A stretch of DNA of 64,000 nt from Cryobacterium sp. PH31-AA6 (GTDB lineage: Bacteria > Actinomycetota > Actinomycetes > Actinomycetales > Microbacteriaceae), in NCBI RefSeq assembly GCF_030063195.1, contig NZ_JASISS010000013.1, positions 1 to 64,000 of the forward strand, written 5' to 3'. The number at the start of each line of letters is the position of its first letter. Within the stretch, counting starts at the first letter, position 1. The notes under the pieces were generated by a model. That model saw only the letters and a list, made by a program, of their open reading frames with translations, was not told where the DNA came from and did not search any database. Both the position numbers and the translations under genes were made by a program. Positions 26,142 to 36,800 of this stretch are shown here, one piece after another.

Positions 26142-29100
26142 ATGACCGAAGCCACGATTACCGTCCTGAACTCCGACCAACGGCGCTTCCTCGATGCCCA
26201 GACGCAACGCGCCCGCGAGGCGGCACAGCGCGCGGCCGAGGACGCTCTGCGCGCACTCGCGGTCGGTGAACCGAGCCGGCCTGCTTACCTGAGCGAGGAG
26301 CAGAACGGGCTTCGCCTGGCGCTTCGGGAGAAGGGCCGGCAACTCGGCGACGACACGTCGCGATCGGGCGCGCCCCTCACAAACCTCGTTCATGACATCG
26401 CCTATGAGCAATGGCACCGCTTGCTGTTTGCGCGCTTCCTGGAGGTCAACGAACTCCTGCGGCACCCCGAGTACCGCGACATCCCGTTGTCATTGGAAGA
26501 CTGCGGCGATTTTGCGCCCGACCTCGGCGAACCCGACGCGTGGGCCGTTGCCGCTCGCTTCGCCTCGGAGATCCTGCCCGGTGTCTTTCGCCTGACCGAC
26601 CCTGCGGTACAGGTGCGGTTCGCGGCTGAGCATCGGAACACGCTGGAGCGTTTGCTGCTGGAGATCCCCGCTGAGGTATTCACGACCGAAGACGCGCTCG
26701 GCTGGGTGTATCAGTTCTGGCAGACGGCCGAGAAGAAGCGGGTGAATGACTCTGGGGTAAAGATCGGTGGCGCTGATCTGTCTCCCGTCACGCAGCTGTT
26801 CACCGAGAACTACATGGTCCGCTTCTTGCTGGAGAACTCGCTCGGCGCATGGTGGGCGGCGCGGCACCCCGAGTCGCCGCTCGTCGGCGCGTGGGAGTAC
26901 CTCCGTCGCGACGAGGACGGCACTCCCGCCGCGGGCTCGTTCAGCGATTGGCCTGAGCGTGCCGCCGATGTGAGGGTAATGGACCCTTGCTGCGGGTCTG
27001 GACATTTCCTCGTCGCCATGTTCGGAATGCTCTGGCGTATGCGTGCCGAGGAGGAGGGACTGACACCGGCCGAAGCGCAAGACGCGGTGCTCCGGGACAA
27101 TCTTCACGGTTTGGAACTCGACCCCCGCTGCACGCAGATCGCAACGTTCAACGTTGCACTGGAAGCATGGAAGCAAGGCGGCTTCCGCGAGTTACCAGCA
27201 CCTCAGATCGCTTGCTCTGGGGTTCCTATCCGGGCTGCTCTATCCGAGTGGGAGTCTCTGGCAGGAGATGACCCGGAGCTAAGAAAAGTCATGGCTCGCC
27301 TTCACTCGTTGTTCCGGAACGCGGATACGCTCGGTTCCCTAATCGATCCGCATCCAGTAGGCGAGGTTGATCACCTTTTTTCCACGGACTTGAGCATCGG
27401 CGTTGGGTGGGATCGGGTGCGACTTGCTTTGGCCGATGCGCTCGGGGTTGAACAAACATCGGGTACTGTGCTTGGCCACACCGCAGAGGACGTGGTAGTT
27501 GCCTCTGAATTGCTTGCGGGTAGTTATCACTTACTGGTTACAAATCCTCCATTTTTGGGATTGGAGAAGCAATCCGTAATTCTGGAGTCTTTCATCAAAG
27601 CGAACTTCGATATTGCAAAGCGTGAGCTCGCTCTGGTGATGCTGATTCGTTCGCTCAGAATGCTCGATAGAGCTGGTTCGTTCGCTGTAGTCCTTCCAAG
27701 TGACTGGATGCACTACAGGGCCGGACGAAAGTTCAGGGGATACTTGCTCGAACGTCATGCATTGAGATTCCTTGCACTTCTGGGTGACAACAGCTTCTAC
27801 ACCCCACTGCGGGTCAACCCAGTGCTCACCATTGGTGATGCCAAGCGATCATCTGACCAGGGTGTGCCTACGCTCGTTGTTTCGGCGAGTTCCCTCTCGG
27901 AGAAGCCGGCCGCATTGAGATCCACCTCATTAGTTAAGTTTCAACAGTCGTCGTGGCTGACTTCACTGGATTCGCGCATCTCTCTGGCGAGCAACGACGG
28001 TAAACCTGAGCGCGCCATCGGGTCCGTGGTCGGGGATATCGCGGATGCCAGGAATGGTATGCAGGCCGGTGATGGTCAACGGTTCGACAGATATTTTTGG
28101 GAGATCCCGAACTTGGGAGACGGCTGGGAATTTCTCCAGCACTCGCCCGATGGAGAGGGTTTCTATTCTGGTAGAAAGAAGGTCGTACTGTGGGAATCTG
28201 AAGTCGGTGAGATGGCGCGATTAGCCGATTCAGTGAAACACCTAAATCACGCGGCTCAGAACTGGCGTAGAGGGAAGCCTTTGTGGGGTCGACCAGGCGT
28301 TGCGGTAAGTAAGATTGGCGCGAAAGTGGCCATATATCTTGGCGACCGATTTGACTCGGGATCTTTCGCAATCGTTCCGATTGACCCTAAGGATCACTTG
28401 GCATTGGTTGCATTCGCCCTCTCTGGGAATCTCCGTGATGAACTTGCGAAGATTAGTCCTGGATTTGCAATGAGTTCGCCTCAAACTCTGCTTCAACTTC
28501 CATTCGAAGTTGAACGTTGGCGCAACGAAGCGGCACGGCTTTTCCCAGAAGGATTACCGACACCCGTTTCTTTCGATCCAACTCTGTGGATATTCGATGG
28601 TGGCGTTTCGACATCGACATATCCTCTCCAAGTTGCTGTGGCTCGCCTTCTAGGCTATGAGTGGCCGGAATCTCATGGTGACTCAATCGATGCTCTGGTC
28701 GATTCTGACGGCATTGCGGCTCTGGTCGCTTTACCTGGAGAACCGGATCTTGCGACGCGACTCCGTGGATTTCTCACGGCAGCCTACGGCAGCGAGTGGT
28801 CGAGCAACCTCGAACGCCAGCTCGTCACCGATGCAGGTGGCAAGAACGGGAGGCTTGAGGACTGGCTTCGCGATTCGTTCTTCGCTCAGCATGTCAAGGT
28901 TTTCGACAACCGGCCGTTCTTGTGGCACATTTGGGATGGTCGGAAAGACGGGTTCTCGGCAATCGTCAACTACCACAACCTCGACCGACGGACGCTGGAG
29001 AAATTGACCTTCACGTCGCTCGGCGCCTGGGTCGACCGACAGAAGCATGAGGCTCGCGCAGAACGGGCGGGTGCCGATGCGCGCCTGGCCGCCGCTGAGG

Positions 29101-29390
29101 GCCTCCAGCGCAGGCTCAAGCTCATCCTCGAAGGTGCACCTCCCTACGACACCTACGTGCGGTGGAAGCCCATGACTCAGCAACCAATCGGCTGGGAGCC
29201 CCAACTAGACGATGGCGTGCGGCTCAACATCCGGCCGTTCGTGGCCGCCGACGTGCTCCGGTCGAAGGTGAACGTTCATTGGCGGAAGGATCGCGGGATG
29301 AACCCCGACGGGTCAGAGCGTCACAACGACCTGCACCCGATGCTCGATGAGCGCCGTGCAGCCCGGAAAGCCGCGGAGGCTGCCGAATGA
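26142..29390 (+). CDS. pglX: BREX-1 adenine-specific DNA methyltransferase PglX
   Basis: A 1082-residue methyltransferase that would mark host DNA (N6-adenine) and provide recognition for BREX. Motif I is VMDPCCGSGHFLVAMF (about 280-295), and motif IV is LVTNPPFLG (about 465-473). The N terminus (FLDAQTQRAREAAQRAAEDALR) and the ending (WRKDRGMNPDGSERHNDLHP) are typical of PglX. Bases from about 27230 to 28770 (residues about 363-876) are visibly lower in GC and less biased at third codon positions than both ends of the same gene, suggesting replacement of the central, specificity-determining part by recombination. The frame is intact. Confidence 0.95.
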   Translation: MTEATITVLNSDQRRFLDAQTQRAREAAQRAAEDALRALAVGEPSRPAYLSEEQNGLRLALREKGRQLGDDTSRSGAPLTNLVHDIAYEQWHRLLFARFLEVNELLRHPEYRDIPLSLEDCGDFAPDLGEPDAWAVAARFASEILPGVFRLTDPAVQVRFAAEHRNTLERLLLEIPAEVFTTEDALGWVYQFWQTAEKKRVNDSGVKIGGADLSPVTQLFTENYMVRFLLENSLGAWWAARHPESPLVGAWEYLRRDEDGTPAAGSFSDWPERAADVRVMDPCCGSGHFLVAMFGMLWRMRAEEEGLTPAEAQDAVLRDNLHGLELDPRCTQIATFNVALEAWKQGGFRELPAPQIACSGVPIRAALSEWESLAGDDPELRKVMARLHSLFRNADTLGSLIDPHPVGEVDHLFSTDLSIGVGWDRVRLALADALGVEQTSGTVLGHTAEDVVVASELLAGSYHLLVTNPPFLGLEKQSVILESFIKANFDIAKRELALVMLIRSLRMLDRAGSFAVVLPSDWMHYRAGRKFRGYLLERHALRFLALLGDNSFYTPLRVNPVLTIGDAKRSSDQGVPTLVVSASSLSEKPAALRSTSLVKFQQSSWLTSLDSRISLASNDGKPERAIGSVVGDIADARNGMQAGDGQRFDRYFWEIPNLGDGWEFLQHSPDGEGFYSGRKKVVLWESEVGEMARLADSVKHLNHAAQNWRRGKPLWGRPGVAVSKIGAKVAIYLGDRFDSGSFAIVPIDPKDHLALVAFALSGNLRDELAKISPGFAMSSPQTLLQLPFEVERWRNEAARLFPEGLPTPVSFDPTLWIFDGGVSTSTYPLQVAVARLLGYEWPESHGDSIDALVDSDGIAALVALPGEPDLATRLRGFLTAAYGSEWSSNLERQLVTDAGGKNGRLEDWLRDSFFAQHVKVFDNRPFLWHIWDGRKDGFSAIVNYHNLDRRTLEKLTFTSLGAWVDRQKHEARAERAGADARLAAAEGLQRRLKLILEGAPPYDTYVRWKPMTQQPIGWEPQLDDGVRLNIRPFVAADVLRSKVNVHWRKDRGMNPDGSERHNDLHPMLDERRAARKAAEAAE

Positions 29391-31720
29391 CGCTCGTCCG
29401 TGCGGTAGTCGCCAAGGCCCTCCGTGATGCCGCAACCTTCAACGCGGGGGTGAACTCTGCTCCCGCGGCTGTGCTGTGGGCCGACCCCGAGCGCACATGG
29501 GAGCCGGTGATCCGCAGCCTTCAGGAGGCGGTGCCCATCCTCGTTCTCGGCGAGCACGACCCCCTAGCTGCGCAGGGCCCGGCGCTCTGGCTTCGAGCCG
29601 TTCTTGCCTCGCCCGAGTCAGCGGAACTACCGTCGCATCTTGCCGCACGTGATGACCGCAACCCGTGGGTGATCTATCTGCCTGGTATCAGCCGAAGTTC
29701 CGTGGCCGAGGCATCGGCTCTCAACGACTCACTCGCGCCGCTCGCCGAGATCGCGATCCGCTCCAGTTGGTGGCCCTCCGCTCACGGCCAGACGCCTTGG
29801 ACGCCGCACTCGTTCCTCTTGTCAAAGCAGGGTGCCGGGCTAGACATTGCTGGTGACGCCGCGACAAAGGCGGCCCTCGCGCAGGTGCTTGACAAGTTTT
29901 TCCTCGAGGACATCGATGACCTCAAGCGCATGGGGCGTCTCGACTCGTCGCGCCTGCACCACCTCGTGCTCGATGACTCGGTGCGCACCCTCCTTGAATG
30001 GATGGATGATCCGGTCACCGTGCGAAGCTCACTTGAGGGCGCGCGATGGCAGGCACTCATCGCCTCCTGCAGGTCCGTCTACGGTTTCAGCCCTGAGAAG
30101 GACGGCGCGCTCACTGCGGCCAGCAAACTCGGAAGCCGGGCTGGGGAGTGGAATGCGGTTTGGCAGCGGTTCGCGGAGAATCCCGCCCGCTATCCGAACA
30201 TCGCCAACCTCCTCGATCAGGCACGCCCCTCTGTCGTGCCGCTATTTGGAGACACCGACCCGCATCCTGACTCGTGGCCCTCATGGAATCGCGACCAGGA
30301 GGAGGCCTTGCGGACTGCACTCGGTGCGCTCGCAACTCACCCGAACCCGGGTGATCGGGTCAAGGACCTCGCTGCCGCACACGCGGCGCGGGAAGACAAC
30401 GTCTGGGCGGCCCTCGGGCAGGCGCCGCTCGCACGGGCCGTAGGCCACTTCGCCGAACTGGCAGACCGCGCGGCGACCGCCACACCTGCGACAGACCTCA
30501 AGACTCAGGTCGCCTGGTACGGCGATGAGGGCCACATGATTGACGACCTCGCACTGCGAGCGATCGCGGCGGCCAAGACCGCGCAAGACCGGGCCGCAGT
30601 GGCCACTGCGCTTGGCGCGCTCTATGACCCCTGGGTCGACGAGTCGGCGCGGGCCTTCCAGAAGGCGGCAGTGACCAATTATCACGGGCAAACCGGCCTC
30701 GACATCGGAGCGGGAACTGCCGTCGTCTACGTCGACGCGCTTCGCTTCGACCTGGCTACACGCGTGGCTCGGCGGCTGTCACCGCTCGACGCCGCCGTAG
30801 AGACTCGGTTGGCCGCATTCCCCAGCGTGACGCCGACCGGGCAGCCGGCGGTGGCCCCCATCGCGATCACCGTGGGCGGCGGAACCGCCTTCGACGCAGC
30901 CGACGACCAGGGCCGATCACTCAAGGGCGCGGTCCTGCGCTCGGCACTCGCGAGCGCGGGTGTTCAGTTCCTTGAGTGGGACGCCGCCGGGGTCGGAGAT
31001 CCGACCGGAAAGGCATGGACACAGACAAGCTCGATCGACTCGCTTGGCCATTCGCACGGACATGCGCTCGCGGACCTCGTCGACCAGCAGCTCGACCTCG
31101 TTGCAGAGCGCGTTCGCGGGCTGCTCGACGCGGGGTGGCGGAATGTCGTCATCGTCACCGATCACGGGTTCCTCTTGCCCGGCCAGGCAGCGCAGAAAGT
31201 CACTCTGCCGTTGCAGGTCACGGAAGGGGACGCGGCACGCAAGCCGCGTGTGGCGAGGTTGAAGGCCGCAGCGGCGCGCCCGGACTTCCCAATCCTGCCC
31301 TGGACCTGGGACTCGTCCGTCGACATGGTGAGCGCGCCAGGAACCGCTGCGTTCGAGGCGGGCCGCCTCTACGAGCACGGCGGTTTGAGCCTCCAAGAGT
31401 GTGTGATTCCGGTCGTCACGGTGGCGCGCGGCGATAAGGCCGTTGCGCCCGTCCAGGTTGAGGCCGTCCGGTGGACCGGACAGCGATGCCGCCTCGACTA
31501 CAGCCCCGCGGAGGCCGACATCGTCGCCGAGATCCGGCTCCGCCCCGCCGACGCGTCAAGTGTCGTGGGCGGCCCGAAGTCGCCCGCGGAGCCGGGCGAA
31601 ATCAAAGTGCTCGTCGATGAGGAACTGGCCCCCGCTGGGGCTGTCGCGTGGGTCGTGCTTCTCGACCCGAACGGTGGGGTTCTGGCCCAAACACAAACCA
31701 AGGTAGGAGGCGCCGAATGA
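29387..31720 (+). CDS. pglZ: BREX-1 phosphatase-like protein PglZ
   Basis: A 777-residue PglZ with an alkaline-phosphatase-superfamily core: VVYVDALRFDLATRVARRLS (about 445-464, with the metal-binding Asp residues) and NVVIVTDHGFLLPGQ (about 586-600, D-H-G-F). The N-terminal part (AAVLWADPERTWEPVI, GPALWLRAVLAS) looks more like the PglZ type B branch used by some BREX-1 operons than type A, but this needs a profile search. Overlaps pglX by four bases and brxL by four bases. Confidence 0.92.
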   Translation: MTLVRAVVAKALRDAATFNAGVNSAPAAVLWADPERTWEPVIRSLQEAVPILVLGEHDPLAAQGPALWLRAVLASPESAELPSHLAARDDRNPWVIYLPGISRSSVAEASALNDSLAPLAEIAIRSSWWPSAHGQTPWTPHSFLLSKQGAGLDIAGDAATKAALAQVLDKFFLEDIDDLKRMGRLDSSRLHHLVLDDSVRTLLEWMDDPVTVRSSLEGARWQALIASCRSVYGFSPEKDGALTAASKLGSRAGEWNAVWQRFAENPARYPNIANLLDQARPSVVPLFGDTDPHPDSWPSWNRDQEEALRTALGALATHPNPGDRVKDLAAAHAAREDNVWAALGQAPLARAVGHFAELADRAATATPATDLKTQVAWYGDEGHMIDDLALRAIAAAKTAQDRAAVATALGALYDPWVDESARAFQKAAVTNYHGQTGLDIGAGTAVVYVDALRFDLATRVARRLSPLDAAVETRLAAFPSVTPTGQPAVAPIAITVGGGTAFDAADDQGRSLKGAVLRSALASAGVQFLEWDAAGVGDPTGKAWTQTSSIDSLGHSHGHALADLVDQQLDLVAERVRGLLDAGWRNVVIVTDHGFLLPGQAAQKVTLPLQVTEGDAARKPRVARLKAAAARPDFPILPWTWDSSVDMVSAPGTAAFEAGRLYEHGGLSLQECVIPVVTVARGDKAVAPVQVEAVRWTGQRCRLDYSPAEADIVAEIRLRPADASSVVGGPKSPAEPGEIKVLVDEELAPAGAVAWVVLLDPNGGVLAQTQTKVGGAE

Positions 31721-33774
31721 CCGAGGCGATCACGCTGGATGAGATCGACGAGACCGCAGCATCGGCCTTCGAAGGCTACGTCGTCCGCAAGGATCTCGCG
31801 CAGCAGTTCAAGGGGGCTTACCCGGTCCCTACGTACGTGGGTGAGTTCCTCATCGGACGCTACTGCGCCACCACCGATCCCGAGGAGATCGAAGAGGGCC
31901 TCCAGGTTGTGCGACGTCTGCTCGCCGACCGCACCGTGCGCGCAGGCGAGGAGGAGCTGTTCAAGTCGCGCGCTCGCGAGCGAATGACGATCAAGCTCAT
32001 CGACCTCGTCAAAGCTCGGCTCGACGCAAAGTCGAACGCCTACGTCGCTGAATTGCCGAGCCTTGGGCTCCGCGACGTGCGCATCGACGACGCCGTCGTC
32101 CGCGACAACGAGCGCATGCTCACTGGTGGCTTTTACGCCGAGGTTGACCTGTTCTACGACGCTGCGATCGCGGACGAGAACAACGGCAAGCCCTTCGCTA
32201 TCGGCTCGCTGCGCCCGATCCAGCTCTCGACTCGTGACACGCTCTCGCGCCTGGCCGACGGACGCTCACGGTTCACGACCCAGCAGTGGAAGCACCTGCT
32301 GCTTCGATCGGTGGGATTCGAGCCCGCGCAGCTCAGCGACCGCGCGCAGGACGTGTTGCTGCTTCGGATGGTTCCGTTCGTGCAGCGAAACTACAACATG
32401 GTGGAACTGGGACCGCGCGGCACGGGCAAGTCGCACCTGTTCCAGCAGGTATCGCCGTACGCGCATCTGATCTCAGGCGGCAAGGCGACCGTCGCCCGCA
32501 TGTTCGTGAACAACGCGACTGGGCAGCGCGGCCTCGTCGCGCAGTACGACGTGGTCTGCTTCGACGAGGTCTCCGGAGTCTCCTTCGACCAGAAGGACGG
32601 CGTCAACATCATGAAGGGCTACATGGAGTCGGGCGAGTTCTCCCGCGGACGTGAGTCCATCCGTGCTGACGGCTCGATCGTGTTGGTCGGCAACTTCGAG
32701 GTTGATGTCGCTCATCAACAGCGCATCGGCCACCTGCTCTCGCCCCTGCCGCCGGAGATGCGCGACGACACCGCGTTCATGGACCGCATCCACGCCTACC
32801 TGCCGGGCTGGGATGTTCCGAAGCTCAATCCCACGTACTTCACCCACCACTTCGGGCTCGTGAGCGACTTCCTCTCCGAGTGCTGGTCACGACTCCGGGA
32901 CCAGTCGCGGCTTACGTCGATCCAAGGTCGCGTGAACTACTCCGACGCGTTGTCTGGCCGTGACCTTTCGGCGGTGAACAAGACTGTGGACGGGCTACTC
33001 AAGTTGCTGTACCCCGACGCGGAGTCCGCTATCTCCGACGAGGACCTCGAATGGGCGGTGCGCATCGCGCTGGAGTCCCGTCGTCGCGTTAAGGAGCAGC
33101 AGCGGCGTATCGGTGCGGCCGAATTCCGGAACACGCAGTTCGGCTACCGCCTCGGCGAGGGCGTCGAGCAGTTCGTCTCGACCCCCGAGCTGGCGAGTCC
33201 CGACTCGATCGGCATCGACCCGCTGCCGCCAGGTCAGGTCTGGGCCATCTCCGAAGGCAGCGGTGATGCCGGCCCCGGGCTTTATCGGATCGAGGCGGCT
33301 GACACGCCCGGCTCGGGCGCACGCGGGCTGCTCAACCAGGCCGCGCCTGCCACGCTCCGCGAGAGCTTTAAGGTCGCCGAGCAGAACCTCGTCGCCCAGG
33401 CGAGACAACTCGTGGGCGACCGCGACCCCCGTGAGCACAACCTCACTGCTCAGGTCCGAGCCCTCGATGCTGCCAAGACCGGAGCCGGCCTCGGCCTCCC
33501 GATTCTCCTCTCACTTGCCTCCGCGATGCTTCAGCGGTCGGTGCGTGGTGGGCTGATCGCGGTCGGCAATCTGTCCCTCGGTGGCGGGGTCGAGACGGTA
33601 CTGAACGCCGCGACGCTCGCCGAGCACGCGATGGAGAAGGGCGCTTCCGCACTGCTTCTGCCGGTGTCCGCACGTCGTCAGCTCCTGGACGTCAGTGACG
33701 AAGTCGCGACGAAGGTGTCGTTCATCTTCTACAGTGACGCCCAGGACGCGCTTGTCAAAGCACTCGACGAGTGA
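31717..33774 (+). CDS. brxL: BREX Lon-like ATPase BrxL
   Basis: A 685-residue BrxL. The AAA+ part has Walker A VELGPRGTGKSHLFQQ (about 229-244) and Walker B YDVVCFDEVSGV (about 276-287). The C-terminal Lon-protease-like fold is represented by GLGLPILLSLASAMLQRSVR and GGLIAVGNLSLGGGVETVLN. The N terminus (VVRKDLAQQFKGAYPVPTYV) is typical of BrxL. Start ATG at 31717 overlaps pglZ; the open frame upstream is a shadow. BrxL completes the type 1 set. In characterised systems it forms hexameric rings on DNA and need not act as a protease. Confidence 0.93.
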   Translation: MTEAITLDEIDETAASAFEGYVVRKDLAQQFKGAYPVPTYVGEFLIGRYCATTDPEEIEEGLQVVRRLLADRTVRAGEEELFKSRARERMTIKLIDLVKARLDAKSNAYVAELPSLGLRDVRIDDAVVRDNERMLTGGFYAEVDLFYDAAIADENNGKPFAIGSLRPIQLSTRDTLSRLADGRSRFTTQQWKHLLLRSVGFEPAQLSDRAQDVLLLRMVPFVQRNYNMVELGPRGTGKSHLFQQVSPYAHLISGGKATVARMFVNNATGQRGLVAQYDVVCFDEVSGVSFDQKDGVNIMKGYMESGEFSRGRESIRADGSIVLVGNFEVDVAHQQRIGHLLSPLPPEMRDDTAFMDRIHAYLPGWDVPKLNPTYFTHHFGLVSDFLSECWSRLRDQSRLTSIQGRVNYSDALSGRDLSAVNKTVDGLLKLLYPDAESAISDEDLEWAVRIALESRRRVKEQQRRIGAAEFRNTQFGYRLGEGVEQFVSTPELASPDSIGIDPLPPGQVWAISEGSGDAGPGLYRIEAADTPGSGARGLLNQAAPATLRESFKVAEQNLVAQARQLVGDRDPREHNLTAQVRALDAAKTGAGLGLPILLSLASAMLQRSVRGGLIAVGNLSLGGGVETVLNAATLAEHAMEKGASALLLPVSARRQLLDVSDEVATKVSFIFYSDAQDALVKALDE

Positions 33775-33859
33775 TCTGCCCATCCTGCCCCCACGCGTCT
33801 TGCAGATTGAGGTCGCGACAACTCGCGTGTGATTTCTGAAGTCGCCGATCCTGCTTGTC

Positions 33860-33886
33860 CACCTCCTCCTTGATGGAGGGAAGGTG
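33860..33886 (+). promoter_or_regulatory. Possible hairpin over the relaxase ribosome-binding region
   Basis: CACCT-C-CTCC (33860-33869) can pair with GGAG-GGA-AGGTG (33875-33886) around a TTGAT loop. It hides the GGAGGGAAGG run upstream of the relaxase GTG at 33894. It could limit relaxase translation. Only complementarity supports it. Confidence 0.35.
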
Positions 33887-33893
33887 AGCTGCG

Positions 33894-36800
33894 GTGACGG
33901 TGTCGATGCGGGTGATGTCGGCGGGCGACGGCTACAAGTACCTGCTGCGCACAGTGGCCGCCGGTGACGGCGACCGCAACCTTTCGACTCCGTTGACGAG
34001 GTATTACAACGCGGACGGCACGCCGCCGGGGCGATGGATGGGCAGCGGCCTCGCGGCACTCGGAAGCGGGCAACTAAGCGACGGCGATGAAGTCACCGAG
34101 GCGCAGCTCCAGCTGCTGATCGGCATGGGTCGTGACCCGCTTGCCGGCGTGCCGCTCGGCCGGTCCTACCCGGCGTACAAGTCGGTGGCTGAGCGAGTTC
34201 AGGAGCGAGTTTGTGCGCTCGATCCGGGGCTGGGTCCGACCGCTCGGGGCCGGGCCGTCGCGGCGATCGAAGCGGAGGAGCCTGAGCGGGGCACTCGACG
34301 GGCAGTGGCCGGATATGACTTCACTTTCTCTATTCCGAAGTCCGCCTCCGTGCTGTGGGCAGTCGCTGACGCAGGAACGCAATCACTCATCGTCAGGGCA
34401 CACCATGCGGCGGTTGCAGAGGTGGTTGCGTTCATGGAGCGCGAGGTTGCAGCCACGCGCGCCGGTGCAACCCCTGGGGATGGTGCCGTTGCACAGGTCG
34501 AGGTGCGTGGGTTGATCGCGACAGCCTATGACCATTACGACTCACGCGCGGGTGACCCCCATCTACACACGCACGTCGTGATCAGCAACAAGGTGCAGAC
34601 AGTGCTCGACAACAAGTGGCGAAGCTTGGACGGGCGGCCCCTGCACGCTGCGACAGTGGCGCTCTCCGAGTTCCACGAAGCCGTGTTCGCCGATCACCTC
34701 ACGCGGCTCTTCGGAGTTGAGTGGGAAACGCGTGAGCGCGGACGGGACCGCAATGTGGCATGGGCGATCGCGAAGGTCCCTGAACAACTTGTGTCCGAGT
34801 TCTCGTCGCGGTCGCGGCACATCGACGAGGAGAAGGATCGTCTCATCGCTACGTACGTGGAGAAGCACGGCAGGCAACCCTCCAGCACGACGATTATCAA
34901 GCTGCGTGCCCAGGCGACACTCGCGACAAGACCGGAGAAGGAGATCCATTCGCTCGCCGACCTCACCGCTCAGTGGAGGCAGCGGGCGGGCAACATCCTT
35001 GGTGGCGATGCAACCGGCTGGGCACGTGAGGTCACCGCGAATAACGCGCCGTTGCTCTTGCGCGCTGATGATGTGCCGCTTGACGTCGTTCGTGGGCTGG
35101 GACAGAGCGTTGTGACTGTAGTTGGAGAGAAGCGTTCGACGTGGCACCGGTGGAATCTCACGGCCGAAGCTGCCCGGCAAACGATGCGGTACCGTTTCGC
35201 GAGCACACGCGATCGTGAAGCGATCATCGGCATGGTTGTGGATGCTGCTGAGGCTGTGTCGATTCGACTCACGCCGCCCGAACTGGCATCCAACCCTGCG
35301 GTCTTCCGGAGGAGCGATGAATCGTCGGTGTTCCGGCCGAAGAACTCCACGGTGTTCTCATCGGGTGAGTTGCTCGATGCCGAGGAGCGCCTGCTTCAAC
35401 TCGCGCACACAACGACAGGACCTACGGTCCCACAGGCGACGGTCGAACGCGTCACGCGGAAGCCTGACCGTGAGGGGTTGGTGCTCGGGGAAGACCAAGC
35501 GTCTGCGCTGACGAAGATCGCTGTCTCCGGTCGTGTCGTTGATCTGCTCGTCGGCCCGGCTGGCGCCGGGAAAACGACCGCCATGAACGCACTACGCCGG
35601 GCATGGGAAAAGGAACACGGTCAAGGATCCGTCGTCGGGCTGGCCCCCTCTTCGAGTGCGGCACAAGTGCTTGCCGAGGATCTCGGGATCACAACTGAGA
35701 ACACGGCGAAGTGGTGGCAGAATCACCTGCGAGAAGGTGAGGCCTTTCAGTCGGGCCAGCTCGTCATCGTTGATGAAGCGTCACTCGCGGGAACGCTTTC
35801 CCTGGACCGTATCACTCAGCTCGCTGCTGATGCTGGGGCGAAAGTGTTGCTCGTCGGAGACTACGCGCAGCTCCAGGCTGTCGACGCGGGCGGCGCCTTT
35901 GGGATGCTCACGCATGATCGTTATGACGTGCCCGAACTCGTCGACGTTCACCGCTTCACGCACGACTGGGAAAAGCGTGCGTCCCTCGATCTTCGCCATG
36001 GTTACACCGACGTCATCGATACCTACGACGAGCACCAACGCATCGTTGACGGGGACACCGAGGAAATGATCGATTCAGCGTATACCGCCTGGCGCAGCGA
36101 TCTCGTCGCGGGGCGTGCAACGGTTCTCGTCTCAGACTCCAATGAATCGGTGACCGCACTCAACAACCGAGCGCGCACCGATCTGATTCTCGATGGCGCC
36201 GTTCGCGGGTCACGTGAGTCTGAGCTGCACGATGGAACCCATGCGGCATCCGGAGATATCGTCATCACGCGCCGCAACGACCGCCGCCTACTGGCAGGGC
36301 GAGGCTGGGTGCGCAACGGAGATCGCTGGAACGTCGTCGATGTTCGACGCGATGGATCGATGCTTGTTCGACGGGCTGGAAGTTCCTGGGGGACCAGCGT
36401 TCTTCTGCCAGCAGATTATGTAGCTGAGCACGTCGAACTCGGCTACGCCGTGACATCCTTCCGCGCGCAAGGCCTCACCACCGATACTGCCCACGTGCTC
36501 GTCGACTCGACCATGACCAGGGAGACTCTCTACGTGGCGATGACGCGGGGCCGTGACGCCAATATTGCCTACGTTGCCGTCGATACGCCCGACACTTCCC
36601 ACGATGGTCCGCATCCTGGTGAGAACAATGAAGTCACCGGCCGCAGCGTTCTCGGCGGCGTTCTCCAGCACGTCGGCGCCGAACTCTCTGCGCATGAAAC
36701 GATCGCTGTCGAACAAGAGTCCTGGGGAACGATCGCCCAGCTCGCCGCAGAATATGAGACGATCGCCGCCGCAGCGCAACGCGACCGGTGGGCCGCTCTG

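Noticed and set aside
26142-29390. pglX as a stand-alone type IIG restriction enzyme
   Set aside because: No nuclease motif is evident and the gene is coupled inside a full BREX set, so PglX is the better call.
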